Numbered from the stretch's first letter, positions 32,455 to 40,203 are shown. The stretch: 40,563 nt of DNA from an uncultured Actinomycetes bacterium (GCA_937127245.1 CAKZLU010000022.1:1-40563), one strand, 5' to 3'. Numbers and translations: made by a program. Notes: a model not told the origin generated them from the letters alone.

Positions 32455-33549
32455 ATGAAAGAGTTCTTTATATCATTCGGCGCAGCTTTCGTGGTGACCA
32501 TTTTCTTGACACCGTTAGTCCGCCGTCTGGCCATTAGAATAAACGCCGTTGACGTTCCGGAGGAAAAAAAGGTTCACGAGTCCCCAACGCCTACCCTCGG
32601 TGGAATAGCTATTTTCTCTGGGGTAATCGCGGGGTTTCTCGTTTATTTCGCCATCTCAGATTACAAAATCTCCGCAGACATCATAGGCATCATGATTGGC
32701 GCGCTCGTCATACTCATATGCGGAATCATTGATGATATCAGACCGCTATCACCCCCGGCCAAAGTTTTCGGACAAGTGCTTGCGGCCGGAATCCCTATAA
32801 TCATGGGCGTGCAGATTCAGTCCATGTACATTCCGGGTTTTTCCATCGTGTCTTTCTCAACCGAGTTATCCGTCGTGATATCACTTATCTGGATTATCGC
32901 TTTCATGAACGCGATAAATCTCATAGACGGTCTGGATGGACTTGCGGCCGGCATCACATGCATAGCGGCGGCCTCAATCTTCTACTACTCGACCAGGGTT
33001 GGCGTGATAGGCGTTTACGTTGAGGCGGCGTTGATATCAATTGTGCTTGCTGGAGCCACGCTCGCTTTCCTCCGGTACAATTTCAACCCGGCAAGCATTT
33101 TCATGGGGGATTCGGGAAGTATGCTCCTTGGCTTTTTGCTCGGCACATCGACGATTCAAGGTATGCTCAAAAGCGTCGCCGCCACAGCGCTTTTCATTCC
33201 TCTCATAGCACTCGGCATCCCTTTGCTTGACACGGGGATGGCTGTCATAAGAAGGGCGTTTAAAGGGGCGGCGATAACTAACAGGGATAAAGAGCATCTC
33301 CATTACCGCCTCATGGCGATAGGGCACTCACACAGGAAAGCCGTCTTGATACTTTATTTCTGGACAGCGCTATTGTGCGTGGCAAGTCTTATGGTAAGAT
33401 TCATGGCTTCGAGCGTAAAGCTCTGGCTTGTTCTTCTTCTTGCTTTCGGGATCGGGTTTGCCCTGACAAGCTACCCGAGGCTTCATGCGGCGCCCGCAAA
33501 GAAAGGCAAGCACCGGGTGCGCAGGAAAAAGAATGGGAATGGTGAGTGA
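32455..33549 (+). CDS. wecA: Undecaprenyl-phosphate GlcNAc-1-phosphate transferase (WecA/TagO-like)
   Basis: A polytopic membrane enzyme of the MraY/WecA family, 364 residues with about ten or eleven hydrophobic segments. It moves a sugar-1-phosphate from UDP-GlcNAc to undecaprenyl phosphate, starting cell-wall polymer or arabinogalactan-type linker synthesis. Signatures: VPEEKKVHESPTPTLGGIAI, the Asp pair in GIIDDIRPLSPPAK, NLIDGLDGLAAGI and NPASIFMGDSGSMLLGFLLG, then HLHYRLMAIGHSHRKAV near the end. A basic C-terminal tail is present. In Actinomycetota this gene (Rv1302-like) stands directly upstream of atpI and atpB. The ATG at 32455 has no strong ribosome-binding site. Confidence 0.92.
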   Translation: MKEFFISFGAAFVVTIFLTPLVRRLAIRINAVDVPEEKKVHESPTPTLGGIAIFSGVIAGFLVYFAISDYKISADIIGIMIGALVILICGIIDDIRPLSPPAKVFGQVLAAGIPIIMGVQIQSMYIPGFSIVSFSTELSVVISLIWIIAFMNAINLIDGLDGLAAGITCIAAASIFYYSTRVGVIGVYVEAALISIVLAGATLAFLRYNFNPASIFMGDSGSMLLGFLLGTSTIQGMLKSVAATALFIPLIALGIPLLDTGMAVIRRAFKGAAITNRDKEHLHYRLMAIGHSHRKAVLILYFWTALLCVASLMVRFMASSVKLWLVLLLAFGIGFALTSYPRLHAAPAKKGKHRVRRKKNGNGE

Positions 33550-33552
33550 GGC

Positions 33553-33768
33553 TTGAACGAAAAGCGAAAGGCAGGGGGTCTTTCTGCGGCGGGAATCATC
33601 CTAAGGATGGCGATTACTCTTTTGGCGTTCGTCTTTTTGGGCGACCTCATCGACAGGACGCTTCGCACCCCTCCCTGGTTCCTCGTGGCGGGTATAATCG
33701 TTGCCGTATTTGTCATAATTGCTGATTTGATGCGTAGAGCGAAGGGAAAGCGATGGGGAAAGCGATAA
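33553..33768 (+). CDS. atpZ: AtpZ-like F-ATPase assembly protein
   Basis: A 71-residue protein with two membrane helices (about residues 14-31 and 41-60) and basic ends, as in AtpZ (F0F1-ATPase subunit, DUF of the AtpI/AtpZ group). It starts at a TTG four bases after the wecA-like stop, with GTGAGTGAGG upstream. It overlaps the following atpI-like gene by 16 bases. AtpZ and AtpI normally precede atpB and are thought to help assemble the F-type rotor ring and handle magnesium or calcium. Here no F-ATPase subunit gene follows. Confidence 0.75.
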   Translation: MNEKRKAGGLSAAGIILRMAITLLAFVFLGDLIDRTLRTPPWFLVAGIIVAVFVIIADLMRRAKGKRWGKR

Positions 33769-34202
33769 GTTCGACAGGTGAAGAGTTAAAAAGAAACTTC
33801 GCGAAATCACTGACGCGGTCCATGGTTATTTCCGCCGCTATAATCTGCCCGATTGCGCTTGCCATATCCGGCGTGGTTGTTAAATGGCACGGGATTGCTA
33901 GCGCGGCGGTTGGGCTTGCTATCGCGGGCGCTCATTCAATTCTTGCTTTGAGGATTGTACTGTGGGCTTTGCAAAAGCCCCCGCAAATGCTTCCCACGCT
34001 TCTTCTGGGCAGTTACGCCTTAAGGATGGTGATAATAGGGGTGGTCTTGTACGCTGTTCATTTCATAAAAGCGCTTAACATGATATCGCTTCTTTTAAGT
34101 TTTCTCGCGCTTTATGTCGCACACATCGCCTCAGAAATGGTTTGCGCCTGGAAATCCTTTGGGTTTGCCTCGTTACCGCCCAAAGATAACGGGCAGGCCT
34201 AA
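33753..34202 (+). CDS. atpI: AtpI-like ATP synthase subunit I
   Basis: A 149-residue membrane protein with four hydrophobic segments (about residues 22-42, 45-68, 82-104 and 108-130), the plan of F-ATPase subunit I. It contains GLAIAGAHSILALRIVLWAL and LLLGSYALRMVIIGVVLYA, with the conserved small-residue helix and arginine of the family. The ATG overlaps the atpZ-like gene. In related organisms atpB (subunit a) comes next; here the stop is followed by a 172-bp repeat array and then an unrelated dehydrogenase gene. Either it serves F-ATPase genes located elsewhere or it is left over from a lost operon. Confidence 0.75.
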   Translation: MGKAISSTGEELKRNFAKSLTRSMVISAAIICPIALAISGVVVKWHGIASAAVGLAIAGAHSILALRIVLWALQKPPQMLPTLLLGSYALRMVIIGVVLYAVHFIKALNMISLLLSFLALYVAHIASEMVCAWKSFGFASLPPKDNGQA

Positions 34203-34374
34203 GATCTTGCGAGATTTGTTTAATCTTTCAGGCAACAAACGCGATTGAGTATATCAGAGGAAAGCGAACGTAGAATATTGCGAGATTTTCTTAATTTTTC
34301 AGGCCCAATATTCAATCTCGTCAAACCAGAATTAAACGTGCGTGGAATCTTGCGAGATTTTTTAATTTTTCAGG
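34203..34374. CRISPR. Three-repeat CRISPR-like mini-array, exact 71-bp pitch
   Basis: Repeats of 30-31 bp end at 34232, 34303 and 34374, exactly 71 bases apart. Shared sequence: ttgcgagattt then ttaat(c/t)tttcagg; the copies begin at 34203, 34273 and 34345. The two 40-41 base spacers between (34233-34272 and 34304-34344) do not resemble each other. The first repeat begins directly after the stop of the atpI-like gene. Regular repeats with unlike spacers of constant length are the hallmark of CRISPR, but the repeat is AT-rich with little dyad symmetry and no cas genes are near. Confidence 0.55.
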
Positions 34375-34424
34375 AAAGGAGTCATAAATATCTATAAAAG
34401 CGCGCATTTAACCCCCGTAGGCTG

Positions 34425-34433
34425 TGATAGAAT
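34425..34433 (+). promoter_or_regulatory. Possible extended -10 promoter for the dehydrogenase gene
   Basis: TGATAGAAT matches the TGnTAnnnT extended -10 pattern, about 60 bases before the start at 34493. Only a weak -35 (tttaac near 34407) is seen. It lies just beyond the repeat mini-array. Confidence 0.3.
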
Positions 34434-34492
34434 TTCGCAGCATCAAGTTACAGGTATTGAAAGCTTTTGACATCTTCAAGGAGGTATCCGAA

Positions 34493-35377
34493 ATGGAGAT
34501 TAATAAGGTTTTCGTGGTTGGCGCCGGGCTCATGGGCAGCGGTATAGCTCAGGTTACAGCCCAAGCGGGTTACAAAGTCACCATCAGGGATCTCAACGAT
34601 GAAATTCTCCAGAAGGCGGTCGATAGCATTAAGTGGTCGCTTGAGAAGTTTGAAAGCAAGGGAAAGATATCAAAAGAAGATGTGGAAAAGACAATCGCTA
34701 ACCTTTCAACAACTACCGAAATTTCTGATGCGGCTGATGCTGATCTGGTGATAGAGGCTGTGTTTGAGAATCTACAGTTGAAGAAAGAAGTCTTCGGTGA
34801 ACTTGATCGAGTGACCAAACCCGAGTGCATCCTTGCCACCAATACCTCGGCAATTTCCATCACCTCGATTGCCGCGGCTACCCAGAGGCGGGACAAGGTC
34901 GCGGGCATGCACTTTTTCAGCCCGGTTCCTCTAATGCGGCTTTGCGAAATCATCAAGGGACTTGAGACTTCCGAGGAAACGGTCAAAGTGATCGAGGAGT
35001 TCGTACGCTCGATTGGAAAGGAACCGGTAATGGTTCAGAAAGACGTTGCAGGCTTTATCGCTAACAGGATTGGTCTTGCCTCAACCGTTGAAGCGATAAA
35101 GCTCGTGGAAGCCGGCGTGGCAACGCCCGAGGATGTGGACAAGGCTATGAGACTGGGTTTCGGTCATCCCATGGGTCCTTGCGAAACTGCCGACCTCACC
35201 GGGATTGACGTGTTGATGCACGCACTCGAAGCCATATACAACGAGACTCAGAATGAGAAGTACTGGCCGCCCGAACTGATGAGAAGAATGGTTACTTCAA
35301 ATCTTCTTGGACGGAAGACCAAGAAAGGCTTCTACGATTACTCGTCTGGAAAGCAGGAATCTTACTGGAAACTCTAA
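34493..35377 (+). CDS. hbd: 3-hydroxybutyryl-CoA (3-hydroxyacyl-CoA) dehydrogenase
   Basis: A 294-residue NAD-dependent dehydrogenase. The Rossmann motif VVGAGLMGSGIAQVTAQAG opens the protein; ATNTSAISITSIAAATQRRD, GMHFFSPVPLMRLCEII (catalytic His) and KDVAGFIANRIG follow in family order. It interconverts acetoacetyl-CoA and 3-hydroxybutyryl-CoA, or longer homologues, in butyrate-type fermentation or beta-oxidation; no other gene of those pathways is adjacent. The ATG at 34493 has an excellent AAGGAGG upstream, so the longer frame from 34424 is rejected. Confidence 0.93.
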   Translation: MEINKVFVVGAGLMGSGIAQVTAQAGYKVTIRDLNDEILQKAVDSIKWSLEKFESKGKISKEDVEKTIANLSTTTEISDAADADLVIEAVFENLQLKKEVFGELDRVTKPECILATNTSAISITSIAAATQRRDKVAGMHFFSPVPLMRLCEIIKGLETSEETVKVIEEFVRSIGKEPVMVQKDVAGFIANRIGLASTVEAIKLVEAGVATPEDVDKAMRLGFGHPMGPCETADLTGIDVLMHALEAIYNETQNEKYWPPELMRRMVTSNLLGRKTKKGFYDYSSGKQESYWKL

Positions 35378-35430
35378 TTTCTAAATGGTTTAAGCAAATA
35401 GAATATATGTAAACCTTTGGGTGAAAAAAA

Positions 35431-35479
35431 TGCCCTTCACCTCAAGTTATTTTCTATAACTTGGTGTTTGATGAGGGCA
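35431..35479 (+). promoter_or_regulatory. Structured leader upstream of dapA
   Basis: An outer stem tgccct/agggca (35431-35436 with 35474-35479) encloses CAAGTTAT-tttct-ATAACTTG (35443-35463), a perfect 8-bp stem with flanking CAC/GTG pairs. No T run follows, so it is not an ordinary terminator. It lies 37 bases before the dapA start. It is too short for a lysine riboswitch and could be a protein-binding or stability element. Confidence 0.45.
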
Positions 35480-35516
35480 AAGGCAGTCTTGTTGTAGCAA
35501 ACGGGGGTGCATTCAC

Positions 35517-36401
35517 TTGAGCGGTGCCATGTTTGAAGGTGTTTTTGTCCCGAACGTCACTCCTTTCAAGGGAGGGGAGGTGGATGAGGCAAGCTTGAGG
35601 CGGCTTGTGGATTACCTCATAGACAACGGCGCGACTGGTCTTGTCCCTTGCGGGACTACCGGCGAGAGCGCGACACTATCGCACGAGGAGCACATAGAGG
35701 TAATCCGTATTGTGGTAGACCAGGCTAAGGGACGCGTTCCCGTGATCGCGGGCGTGGGCACCAACGATACCCGGGAGACCATAAAACTCATGGAAAAAGC
35801 CGAGGAAATAGACTGCCAGGGCTATCTCGTGGTCGGTCCCTACTACAACAGACCAAGCCAGGAGGGAATAATTGAGCATTACAGGGCAGTATCGGACGTG
35901 ACCGAAAGACCGATAATTATATACAACATACCCGCGCGAACAGGCAGGAACATAGAGGTAAAGACGATCGCCGAACTTTCCCAGATACCAAACATTGTCG
36001 GAGTAAAGGACGCAAGCGGCGACATCAACCAGACAATGAACCTGATAGCAAGGACAAGCAATTTCTCCGTGCTCTCAGGTGAGGACCACTTAATGTTTTG
36101 CCTCTGTTGCCTCGGGGGGCACGGCGGCATCATGGCGAGCGCTCACGTGCTTCCTGATTCGTTTTTGGGTATATACAAAAATGTCAAGGAGGGCAATATC
36201 GAGGAGTCTCGGAACCTGCATTACCGACTGCTTCCCCTGGTGAGGGTCATGTTCAAGGAGCCAAATCCTGCGCCGGCAAAAGCGGCAATGAAGCTTCTGG
36301 GGATAATTGATTCCGATGAATTGAGGCTGCCTTTGATGTCGGTTTCAGCTGCATGCAGGGAGGACATAGCGGGTGTCCTTCATGGACTCAAACTGTTGTG
36401 A
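35517..36401 (+). CDS. dapA: 4-hydroxy-tetrahydrodipicolinate synthase
   Basis: Condenses pyruvate with aspartate semialdehyde, the first committed step of lysine and diaminopimelate synthesis. The 294 residues are typical. GTTGESATLSHEEH near the start, Tyr136 in IIIYNIPARTG and the Schiff-base Lys164 in IVGVKDASGD are all present. The start is a TTG with GGGGGTG upstream; ATG at 35529 is an alternative. A hairpin leader precedes it. No other lysine gene is next to it; the following gene is amrS. Confidence 0.95.
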   Translation: MSGAMFEGVFVPNVTPFKGGEVDEASLRRLVDYLIDNGATGLVPCGTTGESATLSHEEHIEVIRIVVDQAKGRVPVIAGVGTNDTRETIKLMEKAEEIDCQGYLVVGPYYNRPSQEGIIEHYRAVSDVTERPIIIYNIPARTGRNIEVKTIAELSQIPNIVGVKDASGDINQTMNLIARTSNFSVLSGEDHLMFCLCCLGGHGGIMASAHVLPDSFLGIYKNVKEGNIEESRNLHYRLLPLVRVMFKEPNPAPAKAAMKLLGIIDSDELRLPLMSVSAACREDIAGVLHGLKLL

Positions 36402-36489
36402 TTCTGCTTTTTTGGCGTCGCGACTTGAGTAGGTTTTCCGCTTTCAGGAATTTCCGCAAAGGAAAGCGAGATTTTAAATTAAGAGGAAA

Positions 36490-37473
36490 TTGAAAGAAGC
36501 GGCGTATTACGAAAAACTCGAAGACGGAAAGGTGCAATGCCACCTTTGTCCCAAAGAGTGCGTCATTGTTGATGGAAAGAAGGGATTCTGCCGCGCCCGC
36601 ACCAACCTTGAGGGTACCCTTTATTCCGATATCTATGAGCACATCCTTGCATGTAACCTGGACCCCATCGAGAAAAAACCTCTCTACCACTTCCACCCGG
36701 GTAAACCGATTCTCTCTGTTGGAACCAAAGGGTGCAACCAGCGCTGTGATTTCTGTCAGAACTGGGAAATGATTGAAACAGACGTGAGCGGAACTTACAT
36801 CACCTCAGACGAGATCGCGGCGATGGCCGACAGGGGAGGCTCGGTGGGCGTCGCATACACTTACAACGAGCCCCTCATATGGTTTGAGTTCGTCCTTGAA
36901 TGCGCCGAAAAGGTGAGAAAGAGGGGTCTTTTAAACGTGCTTGTGACAAACGGATACGTTAACAGAGAGCCTTTAGAGGAGCTCCTCCCCTTTATCGACG
37001 CCATGAACATAGACGTGAAATCCATGGAGCCTGCATTTTACGAGAAGATATGCAAATCGAGTCTGGATCCGGTTCTTGAGACTTGCAGGCGCGCCAAGAA
37101 GAGCTGCCACATCGAGATTACGAACCTTTTAATACCCGGCCTGAACGATTCGGACGAGTTAATCGGAAGACTTGTGGAATTCGTTCTGGAACTGGGTAGG
37201 GACATCCCCCTGCATTTCTCGGCTTATTACCCGTGCTACAAGATGAAAATTCCGCCCACGCCCTTTAAGTCCCTGCTCAGGGCATACGAGATAGCCAGAG
37301 AGAAACTTGATTATGTTTACCTGGGGAATGTCAGAACCGAACAGGGGGGACTCACTGTTTGCCCATCATGCGGGAACGTCGTTATAGAAAGGGATGGATA
37401 TATAACGAGGAAGACGGGTCTTGAGGGAAGTGCGTGCAGCGCTTGCGGGGCACGGCTGCCGATCACGGTATAG
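36490..37473 (+). CDS. amrS: AmmeMemoRadiSam system radical SAM enzyme
   Basis: A 327-residue radical SAM protein. The N-terminal KVQCHLCPKECVIVDGKKGF and the cluster motif CNQRCDFCQNW (C-x3-C-x2-C) are diagnostic of the PflA-like enzyme of the AmmeMemoRadiSam group. The end has a zinc-ribbon-like pair, CPSCG and CSACGA. The group usually includes a Memo-like and an AMMECR1 protein, either fused or adjacent; neither is found in this window. Its modification target is unknown. The TTG start follows AGAGGAAA directly. Confidence 0.93.
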   Translation: MKEAAYYEKLEDGKVQCHLCPKECVIVDGKKGFCRARTNLEGTLYSDIYEHILACNLDPIEKKPLYHFHPGKPILSVGTKGCNQRCDFCQNWEMIETDVSGTYITSDEIAAMADRGGSVGVAYTYNEPLIWFEFVLECAEKVRKRGLLNVLVTNGYVNREPLEELLPFIDAMNIDVKSMEPAFYEKICKSSLDPVLETCRRAKKSCHIEITNLLIPGLNDSDELIGRLVEFVLELGRDIPLHFSAYYPCYKMKIPPTPFKSLLRAYEIAREKLDYVYLGNVRTEQGGLTVCPSCGNVVIERDGYITRKTGLEGSACSACGARLPITV

Positions 37474-37544
37474 TTGGCATAGCTTTTGAAGTGGTTCTGG
37501 AGGTCGTCTGGAAAGGTCAGTAGAGTTGCGGCGGGGTGATTTTG

Positions 37545-37922
37545 ATGAAGAACGTAATTCTTGAAAAAATCAGGAAAGATAGTTCTGAGGAGATGCCTCG
37601 AATGGAGGAAATAGTCGCGCGCATGGCTTTCGCGCTTCTCGCCGGGATATTGAGGCAGTGGGTCTATAAGAGGCGCTTGAAGGAAAGGGAGCGAAAAAAA
37701 GCGGAGAGGAAAATAATAAAACTGAAGAAGAAGGGAAAGGAGATTCCAGAGGACCTTACAGAAGAAGCGAAGAAAGGACTTGGCAGGCGCGGCAGGAAGA
37801 AGTTTGAGCGGAGGCTCGAGGAAGTCAGCGTTGAGAAGAGGAAATTTATAAATAAGAAGCTTTTGGCGGTTGTGCTTTTTGCGCTCGCAGTTGGCGTGGT
37901 TGTGCGCTTGAGGAAAAAGTGA
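37545..37922 (+). CDS. Small, very basic protein with a C-terminal membrane helix
   Basis: A 125-residue protein, Lys/Arg-rich throughout (KERERKKAERKIIKLKKKGK), probably helical, with a single hydrophobic segment near the end (KLLAVVLFALAVGVVVRLRK). A second, weaker hydrophobic stretch is near residues 26-38. It looks tail-anchored with a basic cytoplasmic part that could bind nucleic acid or phospholipid, but I recognise no family. The ATG at 37545 follows GGGGTG; the GTG at 37536 is also possible. It stands between amrS and the RsbV-like gene. Confidence 0.6.
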   Translation: MKNVILEKIRKDSSEEMPRMEEIVARMAFALLAGILRQWVYKRRLKERERKKAERKIIKLKKKGKEIPEDLTEEAKKGLGRRGRKKFERRLEEVSVEKRKFINKKLLAVVLFALAVGVVVRLRKK

Positions 37923-38042
37923 GACTCGTTTCGACCATTATAAAAATTTCTGAGGTGGTTTTAGAGGCTCACATAATGCAATAATAATCCGAACGCAGTT
38001 TGAGCGATTAGAGTTCGCTAACCAAACAAGGGGAATCAAGTA

Positions 38043-38423
38043 TTGGAGATTTTAGTAGAGGAGAAAGAGGGATATCATACGGTTACTCCTGTTGGGGAGC
38101 TCGACATATATACCGTTCCTCTTTTTCGAAAAGTCATTTTGAAGGTCGAGGGCGACCTAAAGAAAGGAGTTATCCTCGATTTGAGTCAGATGAGTTTCGT
38201 TGATTCAAGCGGCATAGGCGCGTTGATTGAAACTTATCAGAAGATTACCTCCAAGAATGGCGAGATAGTTTTCATCCTCGATAACCCGAGAATAATGAAG
38301 ATTTTCAAATTAGTTAAGCTCGACAGAGTATTTAAGATTTTTCCAAATCTGGGTCAGGCGCTCCAATCCATTGGAGTTTCGAGGGGATACATTGACGAGG
38401 AGTTTTTCTCTGACATCACTTAA
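38043..38423 (+). CDS. STAS-domain anti-sigma factor antagonist (RsbV/SpoIIAA-like)
   Basis: A 126-residue single STAS domain. The phosphorylation site is FVDSSGIGALI (Ser55/Ser56). When unphosphorylated such proteins bind the partner kinase and free a sigma factor; when phosphorylated they are inactive. The kinase gene begins directly after its stop codon. The TTG start has AAGGGG upstream at about nine bases. The C-terminal tail (from residue 105) is longer than in the basic family. Confidence 0.93.
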   Translation: MEILVEEKEGYHTVTPVGELDIYTVPLFRKVILKVEGDLKKGVILDLSQMSFVDSSGIGALIETYQKITSKNGEIVFILDNPRIMKIFKLVKLDRVFKIFPNLGQALQSIGVSRGYIDEEFFSDIT

Positions 38424-38873
38424 GTGAGCGGTTCAAACGTGCGCGAGTACAAAATTTCATTAGACTTACCTTGCAGCAAAAAATCCCTCCTAAGGGCAAG
38501 GTGGAGGACCCTCGAGTTTGCCAGGAAACACGGCTTTGAGAAAGAGGCCGATGACATAACTCTTGCCGCGGAAGAGGCTTTGAAGAACGTTATTCAGCAC
38601 GCTTGTCCTCCCGACAACAAGATGCATCTTGAGATGGTTGCTAAAGGGGACGTAATGGTGGTCGAAGTTTCTGATGCCGGCCACGGGTTTAACCTTGAGG
38701 CTTACGAATGCAAACCCCATTCGCCTTATGACCTTTGTGGCAGGGGGATACAAATAATGCGAGGCCTTATGGACCGGGTCTCGATTGTTAGCGACACCGA
38801 CGGGACTGTTGTGAGGATGGAAAAGAAGAAGAGAGTGGAAAGGGAGGACATCAGGGAACAGTCCGGTGGGTGA
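38424..38873 (+). CDS. Serine kinase anti-sigma factor (RsbW/SpoIIAB-like)
   Basis: A 149-residue GHKL ATPase. The N box is EEALKNVIQHA, the G1 box VSDAGHGF and the G2 box GRGIQIMRGLMDRV. It begins at the GTG directly following the STAS-gene stop, so it is co-translated. In the known partner-switching circuits the kinase phosphorylates the STAS protein and binds a sigma factor; no matching sigma gene is adjacent here. The only sigma gene in the window is the ECF type at 6294, which already has its own zinc-finger anti-sigma factor. The target may be elsewhere, or may not be a sigma factor. Confidence 0.93.
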   Translation: MSGSNVREYKISLDLPCSKKSLLRARWRTLEFARKHGFEKEADDITLAAEEALKNVIQHACPPDNKMHLEMVAKGDVMVVEVSDAGHGFNLEAYECKPHSPYDLCGRGIQIMRGLMDRVSIVSDTDGTVVRMEKKKRVEREDIREQSGG

Positions 38874-38890
38874 TATGCGGGTGATTTCTG

Positions 38891-39721
38891 TTGACTGTTT
38901 ATATAGGAACGGCGGGATTCAGTTATAAGGACTGGATCGGAACATTCTACCCTCAGGGCACAGCGCAGCGTTCGATGCTCGAGTACTATTCGAAAGAGTT
39001 TCCGGTGGTCGAGGTCAATTCGACCTATTATGCGATACCCAGGCCGGAAGTCATGCACGCCATGGCGAGGCGCGTTCCTCGCGGGTTCCAGTTCACCATT
39101 AAGGCTAACAGGGAGATGACTCACGAGATCGACCCTTCATCTGATGTTTTCGAGCGTTTCAAAAGGGCGATCAGGCCGGTCATTGACCACGGCAAGCTTG
39201 GATGCGTTCTCGCGCAGTTCCCTTGGGCTTTCAAGAACACTCGTGAGAATAATGATTATCTGAAGGTTCTCGCAAGCAACCTCAAGGGCGTGAATACGGT
39301 GGTCGAGTTCAGGAACAGTCAGTGGGAGACCGATCAAACTTTCGAGCTTCTCGGGGAACTTAGTCTTGGTTATTGCTGCGTGGATGAGCCGAGGTTGCGC
39401 GGTCTTGTGTCTCCCAGGGTGGCGGTGACCGGGAGCGTGGGCTATGTCAGGTTTCACGGACGCAACTACGAGACATGGTGGGATAAGGAAAGGGAATCCT
39501 GGGAGCGCTATAACTACCTTTACTCCGAGGAGGAACTGTCCGAATGGGTGCCGAAGGTCGAGGAGATAGAGAAGAAGGCGGACAGGGTTTATGTGATATT
39601 CAATAATCATTACAAGGGTCAGGCACCGACTAACGCGCGAATGTTTGAAAAGATGCTCGAAAGCGTTCTCGGTGAGCGCGTCGTAAGGACCGATACCGGC
39701 GAAAGAGAGCTCTTCGAGTGA
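38891..39721 (+). CDS. DUF72 family protein (YecE-like)
   Basis: A 276-residue TIM-barrel-like protein. YIGTAGFSYKDWIGTFYP at the start, EVNSTYYAIP, FTIKANREMTH, the Asp/Glu of VVEFRNSQWE and YVRFHGRNYETWW are hallmarks of DUF72. The biochemical function of the family is unknown. The TTG start at 38891 stands 17 bases after the kinase gene stop, suggesting one operon with the STAS and kinase genes; no strong ribosome-binding site is visible. Confidence 0.92.
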   Translation: MTVYIGTAGFSYKDWIGTFYPQGTAQRSMLEYYSKEFPVVEVNSTYYAIPRPEVMHAMARRVPRGFQFTIKANREMTHEIDPSSDVFERFKRAIRPVIDHGKLGCVLAQFPWAFKNTRENNDYLKVLASNLKGVNTVVEFRNSQWETDQTFELLGELSLGYCCVDEPRLRGLVSPRVAVTGSVGYVRFHGRNYETWWDKERESWERYNYLYSEEELSEWVPKVEEIEKKADRVYVIFNNHYKGQAPTNARMFEKMLESVLGERVVRTDTGERELFE

Positions 39722-39751
39722 TTATTTAGCGCAAGCCGCGCTCCCGAAAAC

Positions 39752-40065
39752 ATCATTTTGGTTTTTCCGATTTGGTTACACGGAATCTTTCACACAGGTT
39801 GTTCTATCACACTGGGACCGAGAGTATCATGTTGGTTTTTACCGATTTGGTTGGGATACGTTAACACTCGTTGGCGAGATAATTATTCGGCCCCTGCAGC
39901 TCTGTTGGCGTTTTTCCGCTTTTATCGTTGGGCGTGACGGGCTTGTGAGCCACTGGCTGAACCCACAAATCATGTTGGTGTTCTTCCTCTGTTATCGTCT
40001 GTTCCTAAATCGGCGCACTTCAAATGTTGGAGCAGTAATACTTTTTGTTTTTGACGGGGCGTCGG
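39752..40065. CRISPR. Degenerate repeats, 70-74-bp pitch, four to five units
   Basis: Units with atcat(g/t)ttggtttttacc-like sequence followed by gatttggtt have their 'ttgg' at 39758, 39832, 39905 and 39975 (pitches 74, 73, 70); a doubtful fifth is near 40045. Units 1 and 2 are alike over about 27 bases (one gap and one change); units 3 and 4 are poorer. The DNA between units is unrelated. The array begins 30 bases after the DUF72 gene. Confidence 0.5.
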
Positions 40066-40166
40066 CGTTCATATGATTAATTTAGAGATTTCCTCTAACG
40101 ATTTTTTGTCTCTTTCTAAAGATTGCAAGCGGGCAAGATTCTTTTAAAAAGTATCGATTATACGGC

Positions 40167-40195
40167 TTGAATGTAGGTTATTGTTGGAATATCAT
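40167..40195 (+). promoter_or_regulatory. Promoter of tRNA-Tyr
   Basis: A -35 box TTGAAT (40167-40172) and a -10 box TATCAT (40190-40195) are separated by exactly 17 bases. Transcription would begin about 40202, just before the mature tRNA 5' end at 40204. Confidence 0.6.
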
Positions 40196-40203
40196 TCTCT
40201 TTG

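Larger units (their letters stand above)
39722..40203. other. 482-bp region before tRNA-Tyr
   Basis: Holds the degenerate 70-74-bp-pitch repeats (39752-40065) and then the tRNA promoter. No coding frame is supported. Confidence 0.5.

Noticed and set aside
35400-35516. Lysine riboswitch before dapA
   Set aside because: The available leader is far too short and lacks the multi-helix core; only nested hairpins are seen.
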